DNA of 64,000 nt, taken from the NCBI GenBank assembly GCA_963377175.1, contig CAUJNA010000599.1:1-64000 (forward strand), given 5' to 3'. How positions within the stretch are numbered: the stretch's first letter is position 1; each line of letters opens with the position of its first letter. The notes under the pieces are model-generated. The model had not been told where the DNA came from, made no database searches, and saw only the letters and a program-made list of their open reading frames with translations. A program made the translations under genes and the position numbers. Shown here piece by piece: positions 10,147 to 22,000 of the stretch. The stretch comes from Effrenium voratum (lineage: Eukaryota > Sar > Dinophyceae > Suessiales > Symbiodiniaceae).

Positions 10147-13100
10147 TCACGAAGCATACCTGTCCCCAATGGACAGCCTATGGGTACGTCGGCGGAACTC
10201 CTCGTCCAAGTTCTTCTGGGCTTCTCGTGCCCGGACACACTTCTTGTTGTAGTCCTCTGGCAACCAGTGCCCTTTCCGAAGGCACCAATCCAGCAGGGGT
10301 GTGTCGCATTTGTTCGGGTCGATGGCCGAGATGATGGCGCTCACGTTGACCGTGTAACCATTCTTGCCAAGGTTTAGGCCATCCCTCACGAATGATATAT
10401 ACTTACAGTTGAAAGCTAGTGCAAAACATCTGAAAATAATATCACCCACCGGGTGCACTCGGTCCTTGACCAGGAGCTTCATTTCTTCCTTGGTGACATC
10501 GAGGATTCTCGCTGCAATCCACAGCTTGTAGAATGTGTAAAGTCCCTCGCATTTGCACACCATCATACGAATATATTCGTCACGCTCCTCAACCGATCGG
10601 AAGGCTCTTGTCCGAACATTCTCCGATTGAGAAATCTTCGTTATTGTTGATGGCAAAAGTATACCTTCCTGATCATGCTCGGTGATGTTGGGGTACCTCT
10701 TGAAGTCATTGTGATAAGGGCAGCCCGGCCTCCCTTCGAGTCCGGCATTCATCGTTCTCTCCTCACCACCTTCAAACATCCCCCACATCTTGGACAGCTG
10801 GAGTGCGATAAATCCTGCCATGTACTGAGCCTCACGCGGCTCGTCAAGGCAGATCGCCATCCGTTGGGAACTTATAATGTCCCGTGACGCCAGATCGGTG
10901 TCGCGGTAATGCCAACCGCTGTCTTCTTCTTCTGACGCATAGCCGGATGTATATCCTTGCGTGTCCATGTCGTCATCTTCTCCCGGAACTTCCTCCGCTT
11001 CGTCTTCATCCTCCTGTGCTGCCGCATCGTGGTTAGCTTCTTCCTGTGCACGCCTGGCATCTCCAGAGACGTTGGGGTTTTGGTTGTCCTCCTCGTCATC
11101 GGATTTGATGTGAATGTAGTATCTTCCGATGGAGATCAGTTGTGCCTCGCACTCCAGGCATAAGCAGAAGCAGGTGGGGATCGCGGTCGCACATGATGGA
11201 CATATCCGGCACCTCAGTCCTTCCCATGTCTCGTCATTCAGGATGACGACTTTGCTGATTTCGTCCCGGACCTCGTTGACCTGTGCATTGAACTCTTCCA
11301 TCTTGTTGATTCGATAGAGTTCGCAGGCACGATTAACCATGTCAACGATGTAGTGCAGATTATCGGCACCTGTCTCAGTCTCCGGCATCCTCTCGCTGAT
11401 CTTTGCGACGTTCTGGAGGAACATCGCAGCCGACTCTTGGGAAGAGTTGACAAAGCCAGGGCAGATCTCGTTCTCCACACACTTCGAGTACGCCCTCTTG
11501 ATGTCAGCGTACTCCAGGCGCTTCCCTCCGTTGCTTTTGCCAATCCAAATGGACTTGACCTCATAGAACGGGATCACGTCAAAGACCATGAAAGTCCCAT
11601 TAGCCGCGACTCCAGCCCCATACCGCGCGAGGGTTGCACTGGGAATATAGATGATCGCAATCGGATCCCCTCTCCTCACGTTCCGTAGCGTTGTCTTCGT
11701 CGCCACGTTCATCTCATCCCATGGAGCAAACGCCCCGAAGTGCAGTGCTAGCCTGTTACCGCCATCGATTCCGCCGGGGACTAGCCCACAGCGTACGATG
11801 CTTGGCAGGTTTTCCACATACGTCACATGGAATGCTCCTCCGAGAGTATCACCCATTCTTGCGGAATACCTATTCGCCAGTGCGGATGAGCTCATGAATC
11901 CAAAATCACTGTGACCGGTTGTGACTCGGATGCACCAAGGTCTGTACCATCCATCGCATCTGTTGAACATCCTGTCGATGTCGTCCCGATCCACGCCAGC
12001 TTCGGTCATTTCCTCCCTGGCTGCCCTCGTGTCGTTCGGGTTCATGATGCTCGGAAACCTTGCTGCCAAAACCTGGAATCTCGATTTTCTGCTTCCGGAT
12101 TCCTGCCACTTGATCACCTCCATGATGCCCATGTATCGTTTCGCTCTCGTGGTGTATGGTGGGAATATGTCGTTGTTCCGGTCGTCAATGACAGCATCAA
12201 TGTCGACCCATCCACCCTCGTCGCACCTGAAAGCACTTCCTCGGCAATTGCCGATCTTGTGTCGAAGGACTCTGCATAGGTCGTGAGATAGCTGGTTTGC
12301 TTGGTCCCTTGTAGTAAATACCGAGCGATCATCACCAATCCTGCATAGTGGAGCACCGTCGAAAGGAGCAATGCAGAAGTTGACACTCTTGCCAAGTTGC
12401 ATCACGTCCACTTGCTCAAGGATTGCACCTTTGGGAAAGTATTTGGGGTCAACGATGGACGCATACGCCCATGGCAAGTGCACATCACTCACATCGCCAT
12501 ACTTCGGGATGTAGCACGGGATGGTGTCGCATCCCATCTCAAGCGTCTTCTTGAATGTCCTGCTGTCCCCGCACGGGTTGTAGGTGAGGTCGACGCCACC
12601 ACATTGTAGCTCTCCTCCCTCAGCCGTGTCAGCCATCTCCACCAAATTAATAGTGTAGCTGTACATCTCAATTGTTTCTTTCCCTGCTTGTCCCCCTTTC
12701 TTTCTTTCCTTGGACGTTGATGAGGACGGTTCCTCCGTATCCCCCATGTCTTCATCAGATGAAACAGGGTCACTGCTGAGTAGCTCACGGAGCACCTTCA
12801 TCGCCTTCTCATTTCCAGCAGCCTCCTCAATGTCCTTGCAGTCGCCGTCGTGGGCCAGGTTCGCGCACTTCTTACAGATCCCCATATCTCCCATGCACTT
12901 CTCCATTGACTCCAGGAATCCTAGTGCCGCTCTCCGCCCGTCGATCACTCGCTGCTTCTTGTCTTCCTTCTCAGTATTGGTTTGAGAACTTCGACTCGGG
13001 TCTGGTGCTTGACCAAGACCCTCATCTTCGCCCTCCGTGGCCTTTCTCTTGGAACCTTGTGCAGAGGGCTCGGTGATCAGGGATCGTGGATGTCTGGGCT

Positions 13101-16077
13101 TGACCTTGTTCATGATGTCAAGCACCTCCTTCGTGGGCACGCCGAGCTGTGCGGACGGTCTGTTCCGCTTTCTGTTCTGGCCCGTCGTGTGGGTCACGTT
13201 CCCAGCGAGGTGTCGCACTATTGACTGCTCGAACTCCCTCTTGATCTTCCATGCATCCTTCCACAGTGGCAGTTCGTGCTGGAAGTACGACATCACCTCA
13301 AAGAATCCCAACACCATCTCGACGACGTCTCCCAAGGATTCCTCGTTCGTGGTTTGTCCCAGGAGTTCATACATCGTTCCTTGGTCGAGCACACTCTTGA
13401 TCCAGGACGAATATGCCACATTGCCAAGATCCTTGCCTATCAAGAAGATGGACATCCTCTCCTCGACTCCCTCGGAATTCTTGCACACGATCACATCCCG
13501 GGATGCGCACAATTGCTTCCCGTGACCGTTGTTGTAGAACTGCGCTGCTTGATCCACAGTCATGCTCACGAATCCCACGTGAGAAAGCTCCTTCTTCAGC
13601 CTTGAATACACGAGCTCCCGTATGATCGTGATCATGGCCTGGATATTGTTGACGTCCACCATGAGGTTTTGAAGGTCGGGGATTGCCACCACGCATTCCG
13701 CGAAGAGGCGCGTGTACATTTTCTTCCCCTCGATAGACATTGCAATACCGTTCGTGTCCGCGTTCCAGTTCGCGCAACAGTTCACGCAAGAAGAGGGATT
13801 GTACTTCGAATTCGGTCCGAGCACCTTCGACTTGCTCATCTGCATCTCTTTAGCGCAAAGTTCGCAGATAAACTTGCTGAGCTCCGTGACCGTATACCAT
13901 CGAAGACGTTGATCACCGACATCGGCTTTCCCAAAAGCATCCTGCTCGCCGTGTCCTTCATCTTGCTGCTCTTGTTTCCTCTTCGACTGTGCAGTGAAGG
14001 TCGGCTTGTACTCGAATTTCACCTTCGATTCCTCCATGTTCTTCGGGATGTTGAATCGAAGGTCGGGCTCGTTTATGCACGTCCCCTCCAGCTCACACAC
14101 AAACGCGTTGCTTGGTGCGACCGCATCGATGGATTTCTCAATCAGCAGTCGCTTCAGGAGGAAGTGTTGCAAGTTCGAGCTCCCAGGGATCTTGTAGTTC
14201 TTTCCTGTGAGCGCATGGACCACGCGCCACAGGCGATCGTTCTCGGTCACCAGCGCGCCTGCCGCCTTGCAGATCTCGCTAACCTTGTTGGCGATCGTCC
14301 CCAAGTCCCCTCTTCCACCATGGAAAGCAACATCGCGATTCACGCACACCACGACCAGGCCCTTGCATGTGTTGACGAGGTCAGATATCGCCTTCTGCAG
14401 GGAGTCGATGATGGGGTTGGCGGTCACCTGCCATCCGCATCCTCTCATGCACACCCAATCATATAGCGACATCCAGATGTGCACCGACATTGGTGAGTCA
14501 TCCATGTCTCGCCTCCGCCGTTCAGCGATGAGCTTATCCAGCTTCTGCAATCGGGAGATGATATTCAACGTGTCGTTGGGTGAGGAGACTTGCTCACTCG
14601 ACCCATAGTATGATCTCTCCTCGATGTTTGTCCATCCCTGTTCGTTGACCATCATCTGGAAGGTCTTCGTGCTCCCTTTCGAGTTGACGGCCCTCAGGGG
14701 CCAATCCAGGACCAAGAAGCTCTTCTTGTGGATCATCATGTCGCGAATCGTCGCCTCGCCAATGGGGCTCCTCTTCTGCCTATTGATAATCCGGTTCAAC
14801 TGTCCAGGTGCGTTGTCCGGGTTCTTCTCCGCCTGAATCAACGCGTTGATGGCTTTGGCGCCCGGAAGGCGTCCAGTAATCAAGCATCCTGTTTGGGCAC
14901 ACAAGAAAGCATACAGCTGTAGCCATGCCGCATTTCCCTTCCCAACATAGGAAAGAATGATCTTCTCCGCGCTGGTCTTCTCCTCGAAGTGCAATAGCGA
15001 AGAGGTCAGGCATCTCAGCATACACTCCCAATATGTTGCGTTCTTGCCTTCTGCAAGACACGGCCCAAATACAGTTTGTATGATTGGGTACCCCGTATTG
15101 TTGTCTATGTTGAATTTCACATTGACAGTCGCTCCGCCCAAAGTGGTACCCCCTTCGAATGAAGTGTAGGTATCGTGTCCAGCAGTTGGGTTGATAATTA
15201 CCCATCTGTCGTCGTCACCGCCAGAGTTCATTCGGAAAATGGAGTCGATGATCTCGTTGTCGATCTTGACAGCATCGCTGGCTTGCGACCCCCCACTTGG
15301 AGCTCCCGGCTGGGGGACTGACCCACCAGCGGTTTGACTCCTTTGCCCGGAGCTTGATGCCGACTTCTGCTGTCGCTCCGTCTTCCGTGGCGGCTCCGTC
15401 TTCGATGAGCCCATCACCCACCATGTCGGCTCTTCCCCAACCACGAAATCCTCGGGGTACTTCTCCAGTTCCCTCTCGATTTCATGAATCGTGCAGTATT
15501 TATTCTGGAAGAATTCGATCATGACGTCCTTCTCGGCCTTCTTCTCGATCTCCTTCATCCAGCTTACCCACTTGCGCCGATCTTGGTTCTCAGCGGCCCT
15601 GTCAGCCGCGTGCGGTGCCAAACTGATGGAGTTGATGTTCATCGCAGGCAGCTTCGACTCATAGATCATATCGATGCACCATAGGAAATCCCTGGCGTAC
15701 TCAATCTCCCGGTAGAGATCGTTCAGCTCCCTTTTGTCTGGACGGAAATAAGCTGTATACGACTGATCTTTGGAGTCCTTCTCACCGAGCAATGGCTGCA
15801 ATCTCCTCATGATGAACGATACGCACATGAGCGAATTGACCGCCCCGATGCACGCATCAGAGATGTCACTGGGGGTTGACCCACAGATCATCCAGCGCAA
15901 TAGGTTGTTCTGGCTGGCATTCTCATCCCTCCTCAGTGCATATGCGAGGTTCTTCATCGATGCCTGCAGCTCATTCTGGTAGACCAACCCAAGGTCCCAA
16001 TTCTTCTGGTAGTCGTCCTTGGAACCACGACCGTAGGAGTCGATCTTGGGAGCCTTGATCACGCTCAACGTGAACAC
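10147..16077 (-). CDS. Accessory polyprotein with Tpt1/KptA RNA 2'-phosphotransferase domain
   Basis: This frame has 1976 codons and is -1 relative to Gag-Pol, overlapping it by 13 nt. The first codon in the frame shown is GTG, so access by -1 frameshift at 16077-16083 is more likely than internal initiation. Residues ~1262-1510 match the Tpt1/KptA layout in order: LSHDLCRVLRHK, GGWVDID, KSRFQV, CIRVTTGHS, HVTYVENLPSIVRCGL, NRLALHF, then a C-terminal beta-rich part. The family's catalytic Arg-His-Arg-Arg set appears as R1272, H1273, R1384 and R1442. Tpt1 removes a 2'-phosphate from RNA using NAD+, with ADP-ribose transfer. Cys pairs near 740-770 (CELC, CVNC) and 1625-1645 suggest zinc binding, and ~1660-1700 is acidic. 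The remainder is unrecognised. Whether it acts on the element's RNA, host tRNA or another target is unknown. Confidence 0.85.
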   Translation of the reverse strand: MFTLSVIKAPKIDSYGRGSKDDYQKNWDLGLVYQNELQASMKNLAYALRRDENASQNNLLRWMICGSTPSDISDACIGAVNSLMCVSFIMRRLQPLLGEKDSKDQSYTAYFRPDKRELNDLYREIEYARDFLWCIDMIYESKLPAMNINSISLAPHAADRAAENQDRRKWVSWMKEIEKKAEKDVMIEFFQNKYCTIHEIERELEKYPEDFVVGEEPTWWVMGSSKTEPPRKTERQQKSASSSGQRSQTAGGSVPQPGAPSGGSQASDAVKIDNEIIDSIFRMNSGGDDDRWVIINPTAGHDTYTSFEGGTTLGGATVNVKFNIDNNTGYPIIQTVFGPCLAEGKNATYWECMLRCLTSSLLHFEEKTSAEKIILSYVGKGNAAWLQLYAFLCAQTGCLITGRLPGAKAINALIQAEKNPDNAPGQLNRIINRQKRSPIGEATIRDMMIHKKSFLVLDWPLRAVNSKGSTKTFQMMVNEQGWTNIEERSYYGSSEQVSSPNDTLNIISRLQKLDKLIAERRRRDMDDSPMSVHIWMSLYDWVCMRGCGWQVTANPIIDSLQKAISDLVNTCKGLVVVCVNRDVAFHGGRGDLGTIANKVSEICKAAGALVTENDRLWRVVHALTGKNYKIPGSSNLQHFLLKRLLIEKSIDAVAPSNAFVCELEGTCINEPDLRFNIPKNMEESKVKFEYKPTFTAQSKRKQEQQDEGHGEQDAFGKADVGDQRLRWYTVTELSKFICELCAKEMQMSKSKVLGPNSKYNPSSCVNCCANWNADTNGIAMSIEGKKMYTRLFAECVVAIPDLQNLMVDVNNIQAMITIIRELVYSRLKKELSHVGFVSMTVDQAAQFYNNGHGKQLCASRDVIVCKNSEGVEERMSIFLIGKDLGNVAYSSWIKSVLDQGTMYELLGQTTNEESLGDVVEMVLGFFEVMSYFQHELPLWKDAWKIKREFEQSIVRHLAGNVTHTTGQNRKRNRPSAQLGVPTKEVLDIMNKVKPRHPRSLITEPSAQGSKRKATEGEDEGLGQAPDPSRSSQTNTEKEDKKQRVIDGRRAALGFLESMEKCMGDMGICKKCANLAHDGDCKDIEEAAGNEKAMKVLRELLSSDPVSSDEDMGDTEEPSSSTSKERKKGGQAGKETIEMYSYTINLVEMADTAEGGELQCGGVDLTYNPCGDSRTFKKTLEMGCDTIPCYIPKYGDVSDVHLPWAYASIVDPKYFPKGAILEQVDVMQLGKSVNFCIAPFDGAPLCRIGDDRSVFTTRDQANQLSHDLCRVLRHKIGNCRGSAFRCDEGGWVDIDAVIDDRNNDIFPPYTTRAKRYMGIMEVIKWQESGSRKSRFQVLAARFPSIMNPNDTRAAREEMTEAGVDRDDIDRMFNRCDGWYRPWCIRVTTGHSDFGFMSSSALANRYSARMGDTLGGAFHVTYVENLPSIVRCGLVPGGIDGGNRLALHFGAFAPWDEMNVATKTTLRNVRRGDPIAIIYIPSATLARYGAGVAANGTFMVFDVIPFYEVKSIWIGKSNGGKRLEYADIKRAYSKCVENEICPGFVNSSQESAAMFLQNVAKISERMPETETGADNLHYIVDMVNRACELYRINKMEEFNAQVNEVRDEISKVVILNDETWEGLRCRICPSCATAIPTCFCLCLECEAQLISIGRYYIHIKSDDEEDNQNPNVSGDARRAQEEANHDAAAQEDEDEAEEVPGEDDDMDTQGYTSGYASEEEDSGWHYRDTDLASRDIISSQRMAICLDEPREAQYMAGFIALQLSKMWGMFEGGEERTMNAGLEGRPGCPYHNDFKRYPNITEHDQEGILLPSTITKISQSENVRTRAFRSVEERDEYIRMMVCKCEGLYTFYKLWIAARILDVTKEEMKLLVKDRVHPVGDIIFRCFALAFNCKYISFVRDGLNLGKNGYTVNVSAIISAIDPNKCDTPLLDWCLRKGHWLPEDYNKKCVRAREAQKNLDEEFRRRTHRLSIGDRYAS
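15314..15324 (-). repeat. Inner-family hairpin core 2
   Basis: The sense core GGG-TCAGT-CCC has a further five-pair stem, GCTGG with CCAGC, after one unpaired T. It is read as GSVP in the accessory frame. Confidence 0.8.
15872..15882 (-). repeat. Inner-family hairpin core 3 (loop variant)
   Basis: The sense core is GGG-TCAAC-CCC with the same unpaired T and a CTG/CAG outer stem. The loop differs at the last two bases, while the stem and bulge are kept. Confidence 0.65.
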
Positions 16078-19000
16078 TTTCCCCCAGTTTCGATCTCTGT
16101 ACTTGCAATTCTCCGATCGTGCCTCTCAAACTCTGCAGTCGTCTGGAACTCCTCGGAGCTCCTCCACCTTCTCGATGACGATGCCCTAGATGACTCGTCG
16201 CTGATGAATTCTTTGTACACCTCCCCAACCGGGGTGTTCTGGTGGAATGCAGCTTTGAACGACCGTTCATCGTTGTCCTCGGCCACGCCTAGTGCGAGAT
16301 CCCAGATGTTCGCGATTGATCTCAACATATCCGCCCCTTCCATGCAGTACTTGGTTACGTTGAGCAACTCGGGGTTCTTCGCCAGCATCGTTGCCTCACC
16401 GCAAAGTTGGTTCAGCGCCGACACGATCTTCTTTCCCTTGCTGCAGAATTCCCTCCATCCAAGCATACATTCGTCGGCAGAAAGCTGTCCGAAAACTTTG
16501 CTGATGAACTCTAAGGCAACCCTCATAGACTGCCCTTCACCTTTCATCATCCCGCGGCCCTTGGCAGAGTAGTACGCAGAGTATGCATAAATAGCGGGGA
16601 CGCCTATGTCCTCGATCCACTTCACGCACATACCCAGGTCGCTGCTCATCTCCATCCTCTTGGGTATCCTCTTGCCTTCCTCGATGGCGTTCTTCACCAA
16701 ATTTCCCAAGAAGATTGCTGCTTGCCTAGATTTCCCAACAGGCACGCAGAAGAACTCATTTGCATTGACGACATTCGGATTGGCAGTCATCTTGATGATA
16801 TTCTCCAGACCCAGGAAAATCCAAAATAAGCAGCTGCAAATGAAGCCACGGAATTGTCCCAATGCGATCCCAGCTTCAGATTGAGGTGACGAACTCGTCC
16901 AGCTCCTCCTTGAAGCTTGGGGTTCGGGACTGACCCAGCTCCCCGTATGCACCAGAGGTTCGGGACTGACCCAGCACCTCGGTTGTGCAGTTGGGGTGGT
17001 GCAGATTTCGCTCGCAGTAGCTTGGTGCTTCCGCGATCTCCTTCGCGTAATGCAAGCAAGAGCGAGTTTCAACGGTGCCGGTTTGAGGCACCTTGCTCGA
17101 GCACGAAAACGGCGAAGGATCACACCCACAATTATAGACGTGTACAACTGGGTTTCTTTGGTTTCACGACCAGCACAAGGTCCATGCTCATGGTTTCCAT
17201 TGCATTTCTTAGACAACGAGCCACCAAGTTCAAAGTTCCATGAGACAACTCTCCATGGTTTCTTGATTGGCATGGGTTTCTTTGCATATCTTTGTTTCAA
17301 GCCATAGCGACACCCATCAAACTCGTGACTAGTCCCATCATGCACGACCTCATGCAGTCTCTCATCTTTCCAATAATCACAACTTCCAGGCAACTCAAAC
17401 AAAATCGCAGCTCGTTTTGTCATGGCATGCCGTTTAATTTCAACGAACCGTTCAAATAATCTCCAAAATTCTCTTTGTTTGGCCTCGATTTTCTCTGCGG
17501 TGTCAATGCCGCGAGTCTTGTTGAGGCGTGCCCATGATGATCCCCCCGTGCAAGGCCCGGCGAAGAACAACAAATCGGAAGGTTTGGTAAGCACATGTCT
17601 GGCGATTCTCCCCCCGTACTCGCTCAGTAAGTCATCAACCAGAGTTATGGTGACAACCTGCGGCCCGTCATGGCGGGCAAGAGCAGTGAACCAGTTACGT
17701 GGTTCGGAACATGCCATCAGCACGATGGGCCGAGCCAAGTCAACACTGTAAAGAGTGACGACTGTGCGAGTTCTCATACCAGGAAGCGAGACATGAACAG
17801 GAGCGCGAAGCACACCACCGTCATGTTTGACCATCGCGAGTTCAATACCCGGCGCTAACTGTGGCTTGTGCTTCACCGCAATGCGATACGGAACAAAACA
17901 ACGACCAGGGACAAGCTGCTCGTGATTGATATGCAGACAACGCATGAGCAATTTCAATCGGAGCAACGTTTCCAAAGCAAGGTCGTTAACACACTTCAAC
18001 TCTATGCGCTCGTTCGACAGTTCTTCAACAAATGCGGCCAGCACGGACTGCATGTCAACATCCCCGGACCCGACGTGAATTGGTCGTGGTCGTGGAGACC
18101 GTTCCCGCGCCGGTGCAGCGACCGGTACGGGATGAAACTGCCAAACTGCGCGTTCAACCCAACCATCAATTCGCACACATTGTAGCCCCGGGTCAACTCT
18201 ATCCTCAACTTTGAGCCATGACCCATTCTTCAGAAACCAAGTGGAACGAAGCCACTTGCTCCCAAACGGTGTCATAACCGCGAGTGGAGGTTTCACACGC
18301 ATCAATCTGGGTCCCTTGGCAACAACAACCGGATCATGTCCTTCATGCTCATGCAATCCCTCTTTAGATGTTAATCCAGACCACCATAGGTCCGGGGGCA
18401 TGATCGGTATGTGTGTGTACGGAAATGTTGGAACTCCGTCAACTGTCCCCGAAGCGGTCTGCATGGTCCCCTTTATGGGATCACACGTGGGTGTGAGCGC
18501 CTTGAGGGTATCCGGGTCAGACAGCAAGCTCGGGTCAAGTAGACCAATCTGCAAACATGCATGTTTCCATTTGCGCCCATCATTGAACGCCTTGGTGTAA
18601 ATATCGGCCGCCATCCTGTCGGTGACCTCATACGCCAAGTACATGTAATCACGTGTGAACATCTCATGCATCCACGAAATGCTAACACCATGGCTTCTCT
18701 CAAGGTGGCGCATCGTGGGGTTCCTCCCCGATCGCACGACACCGATCATAGCCTTATTATCGTCATAGAACACAAAGTTCGGTGACTTCTTGAGAATCCG
18801 CTCTACCAGCTTGAGAGCGGGCATACCCATCGATCTCATGGCAACGTCGGCCGCAACAATCTCGGCCTCGGGAGTGGAGTGACTCACACAACCCTGTCTT
18901 TTAGAGCTGCCAGACAACGGAAACCGGGTATTAGGCCCTTGTATATTCAAGTGTCCACCGGAGGTGGAACGCAGCGAGTCAATGCATCCCGCAAAGTCAG

Positions 19001-22000
19001 CGTCCGCATACAAGGCCAAGTGCACATCGTCCATAGGGTCTCCAACCCAACCGACCATGCGCCAATGTTTGGTATGATGCACATAGCACATCAAGTGATG
19101 CAAACCCCGATCATCGGAGTCAGTCCACCTATGCACGTTCCGTGCTAGGCGATTCACTTGCCGCAACAAATCGAAGCGAGCAATCCGCGCACCGTACAGC
19201 AACTTCATCAGTACGCTAGCGGCATGCGGAGCAAGGTGTCCACGCACGGGCTCCTTCATGGCCAACTCAGGAGTCCCTCCCCGTTGGTCCGGCACTGTGG
19301 CAGAACCGTCGGTGGGCACAAGATTGTTACACCAATTGCACACGACTGACGGCCCCTCTCTGGCAGGCTTCCGTGAGACGTGATTCTTTGTTTCTTCATG
19401 CAACTCAGGGGTGACAACCTTATTCAACTTCACGTCGCCCGCCACTTCAAGATAGCGGTCGACACAGGAACGTAGGAACTGTTCCATGTCATAGGTCACC
19501 GTTGTTACTCGGTGTCCGTTCCCGAGAGTGACGTTTCCCTTGCTTTGATTGCAACCAAGGTACATGTCAAGTCCAGTCTCGGGCTCAATCTTCAAACGTG
19601 TACGCAACATGCTCCACCCTTGGGCAAGGTTCTTCTGCGGCCCTGCCATTTTGAAGTCGTCGACATACACAACCAGAACAAGCTGGAGCTTTTCGTGAAT
19701 GTACACTGAAGGCCATTCTTCGCCGATGGGCTCAAAACCAACGGCACGCACCGACTCATCGCAGTGCTGCTCCCAAAATGTTCCCGCATCTGGGTGTCCG
19801 TACAGCGCCTTCCTCAACGGGACGACTGGTCTTCTGTACTTATCCCATTTGCATTCACTTGGCACGGCCTCCGGTGGCAATTCAATCCAACACGGCGTGC
19901 CTCTCAAGGTGGCCTGTATATACGCCTGAACAGCGTCGGCCATCTGCACATCCCAGCCATCATGACAACCCAGAAAATCCGCCCAACGCGAGGCTTCAAA
20001 TGAAGCAGGGGAGTTCCCCAAATCTTGAAACATCGCAGCCTCAAAGCTTTGGTTCTTCACTTGGTTCCCCAGCAACACGCCTCTACCCTTGAACTTCCTC
20101 TTAGGATCACCAACAGGCAACTGTGAGTGCTTTTCAACGCAAATGCCATGTGCGCGAGCCATGTGTATTTCCTCCCCCTTCGCTTTTGCTTCTCTGGCTA
20201 CAGCGTCATATTCACGCACCGCGCCAAGATCGAAGACCCCCTGGTCGATTAATCCCGACCACTCTTTCTTCATTGATGCCAATGCATCAGGGTTGGTCAA
20301 CATCTCTTTCCGGCCTACCGGCCTGGATACTAAAGCGTCGAAGAATCGTACAACTTTCACAGCTTTCTCTCTGTGCTGTATTCGCTCAGAAGTCACGCAC
20401 GGCATCGATGGGTACTTCTTGGCTTCACCGTCCTCGCCTATCGCAGGCATTGCGAGTGGCACTTTTCCAGAAACTATCTCAGCAGACTCCTCCCATTCAT
20501 ACCAGGTGAGGTCCGTCGATTCGTCGACCGATGGATCCGTCCCCGATGCTGTCTCAGCTTCGTCTTTATGACTCTCCATGACTGATGCAACCGCCTTCGT
20601 CCAGTTTGGAGTCGACTTTGATCGCTCCTCAGACTTGAACTTCCAGGCATAAATTACCACCAGACACTCAAATTCTTTCTCAAGCTGAACGTTTCGTCTC
20701 ATGACGTCTTGGGACTGTTTGGAATCCATGAGAACAACCACCCCGTCGACAGGATTAACAACAATCCTGACCCATTCAAGCTCAGCCAAGTGCTTCCCAT
20801 CCATTGGGTTCTTGATCTTTGATATGTTCTTCCGCAATCCCCAATTGTACTGCCATTCTACTCCACCCCAGCGGTTCCGAAGCATCGCTCGAATTCTCTT
20901 ACCACCGGGCATCTGTAATGTCCGTGCCTCTGCCGGCGCGGAAATATCAGACTCTTTACTCTTGGGATCTTCCTCTTTCCTTTTGCCACCGCCCTTCACC
21001 TCGGCCTTCTCTTCCTTGGTGTAATATTTACTCATCATCTTCCATTCTTCAGGAGTGAACTCTGGAGGTCTCGATGTCTTCATTAGCCTGAATCCGTCCT
21101 TCCCGACAGGATACGGTCTCCCGGCCTTGTCGATCTTAACCTCCTTGCCATCGTCGTTGACGTACGTGATACCATCCCCGGGTAGCCCAACTGACACGTG
21201 TGGAAGGTCGGACTTCGCAACCTTTTCATCGCCCTTAGGGTGTCCATCTCCTTTCCCTTTTGAGGAGCTCGGTCTAGCATCTTCTTCTCCTGCATGATCC
21301 CCCCGATCTCCGGCGATTACTTCCGGGCCATCGTCGAGCAGTAGACCAGCGATCTGATCGACTTCATCGTCAAGCAGTCGCTTCTCGTCACTCTGCAACA
21401 ATTCAGGCTCGTAGTCCTCATCCTCGATCAGGCGGTCACGTGCATCCAGACCGATTGCATCGATAGACATCTCTATTCCTTCCAAAGTCTCGTTGGCAAC
21501 CTTGTACTTCTGTTGTATTGGGAACGCCAGAGGAGATTTCAGGATCATCCTCTCCGTCTGATGTGGCATTCTCAACCGAGGCGGAACCTTTGCCTTCTTG
21601 ATGTTCAGCTCTGCACCCGCAAATGCAGTAAGTGCCCAAGCACGATACTTGTTTGCCCAATGCATACCGGTGCTCAACACATATCCAGCAAATATACCAG
21701 TTTCCCCTCTCGGCTCGAACTTCTCCCTCTTTCCCCCTCGTGCTTCGCTCGGCTTGAAGTCCACTAGCGCACCAAAAGGTATCTTCTCGCCCTTGAACTC
21801 CTCGCCATGCAGCCTCATCCATGCACTCGATCCGTTCACCTCTTCGATGTTCATGAGATGGCACAGAGTGGTGATGGCCTGCACCCAATAACACGTGGGT
21901 AGACCGGCATGTACTAGACAAGCCGAAGTCTGGTCAATGATGAATTGATTTGTTCTTTCAGCAAGGGAATTGTTCTGCGGCCGTCCAGGCAGCGATAGGT

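Noticed and set aside
13669..14466. Plus-strand ORF of 265 codons
   Set aside because: Antisense shadow of the intact accessory frame.
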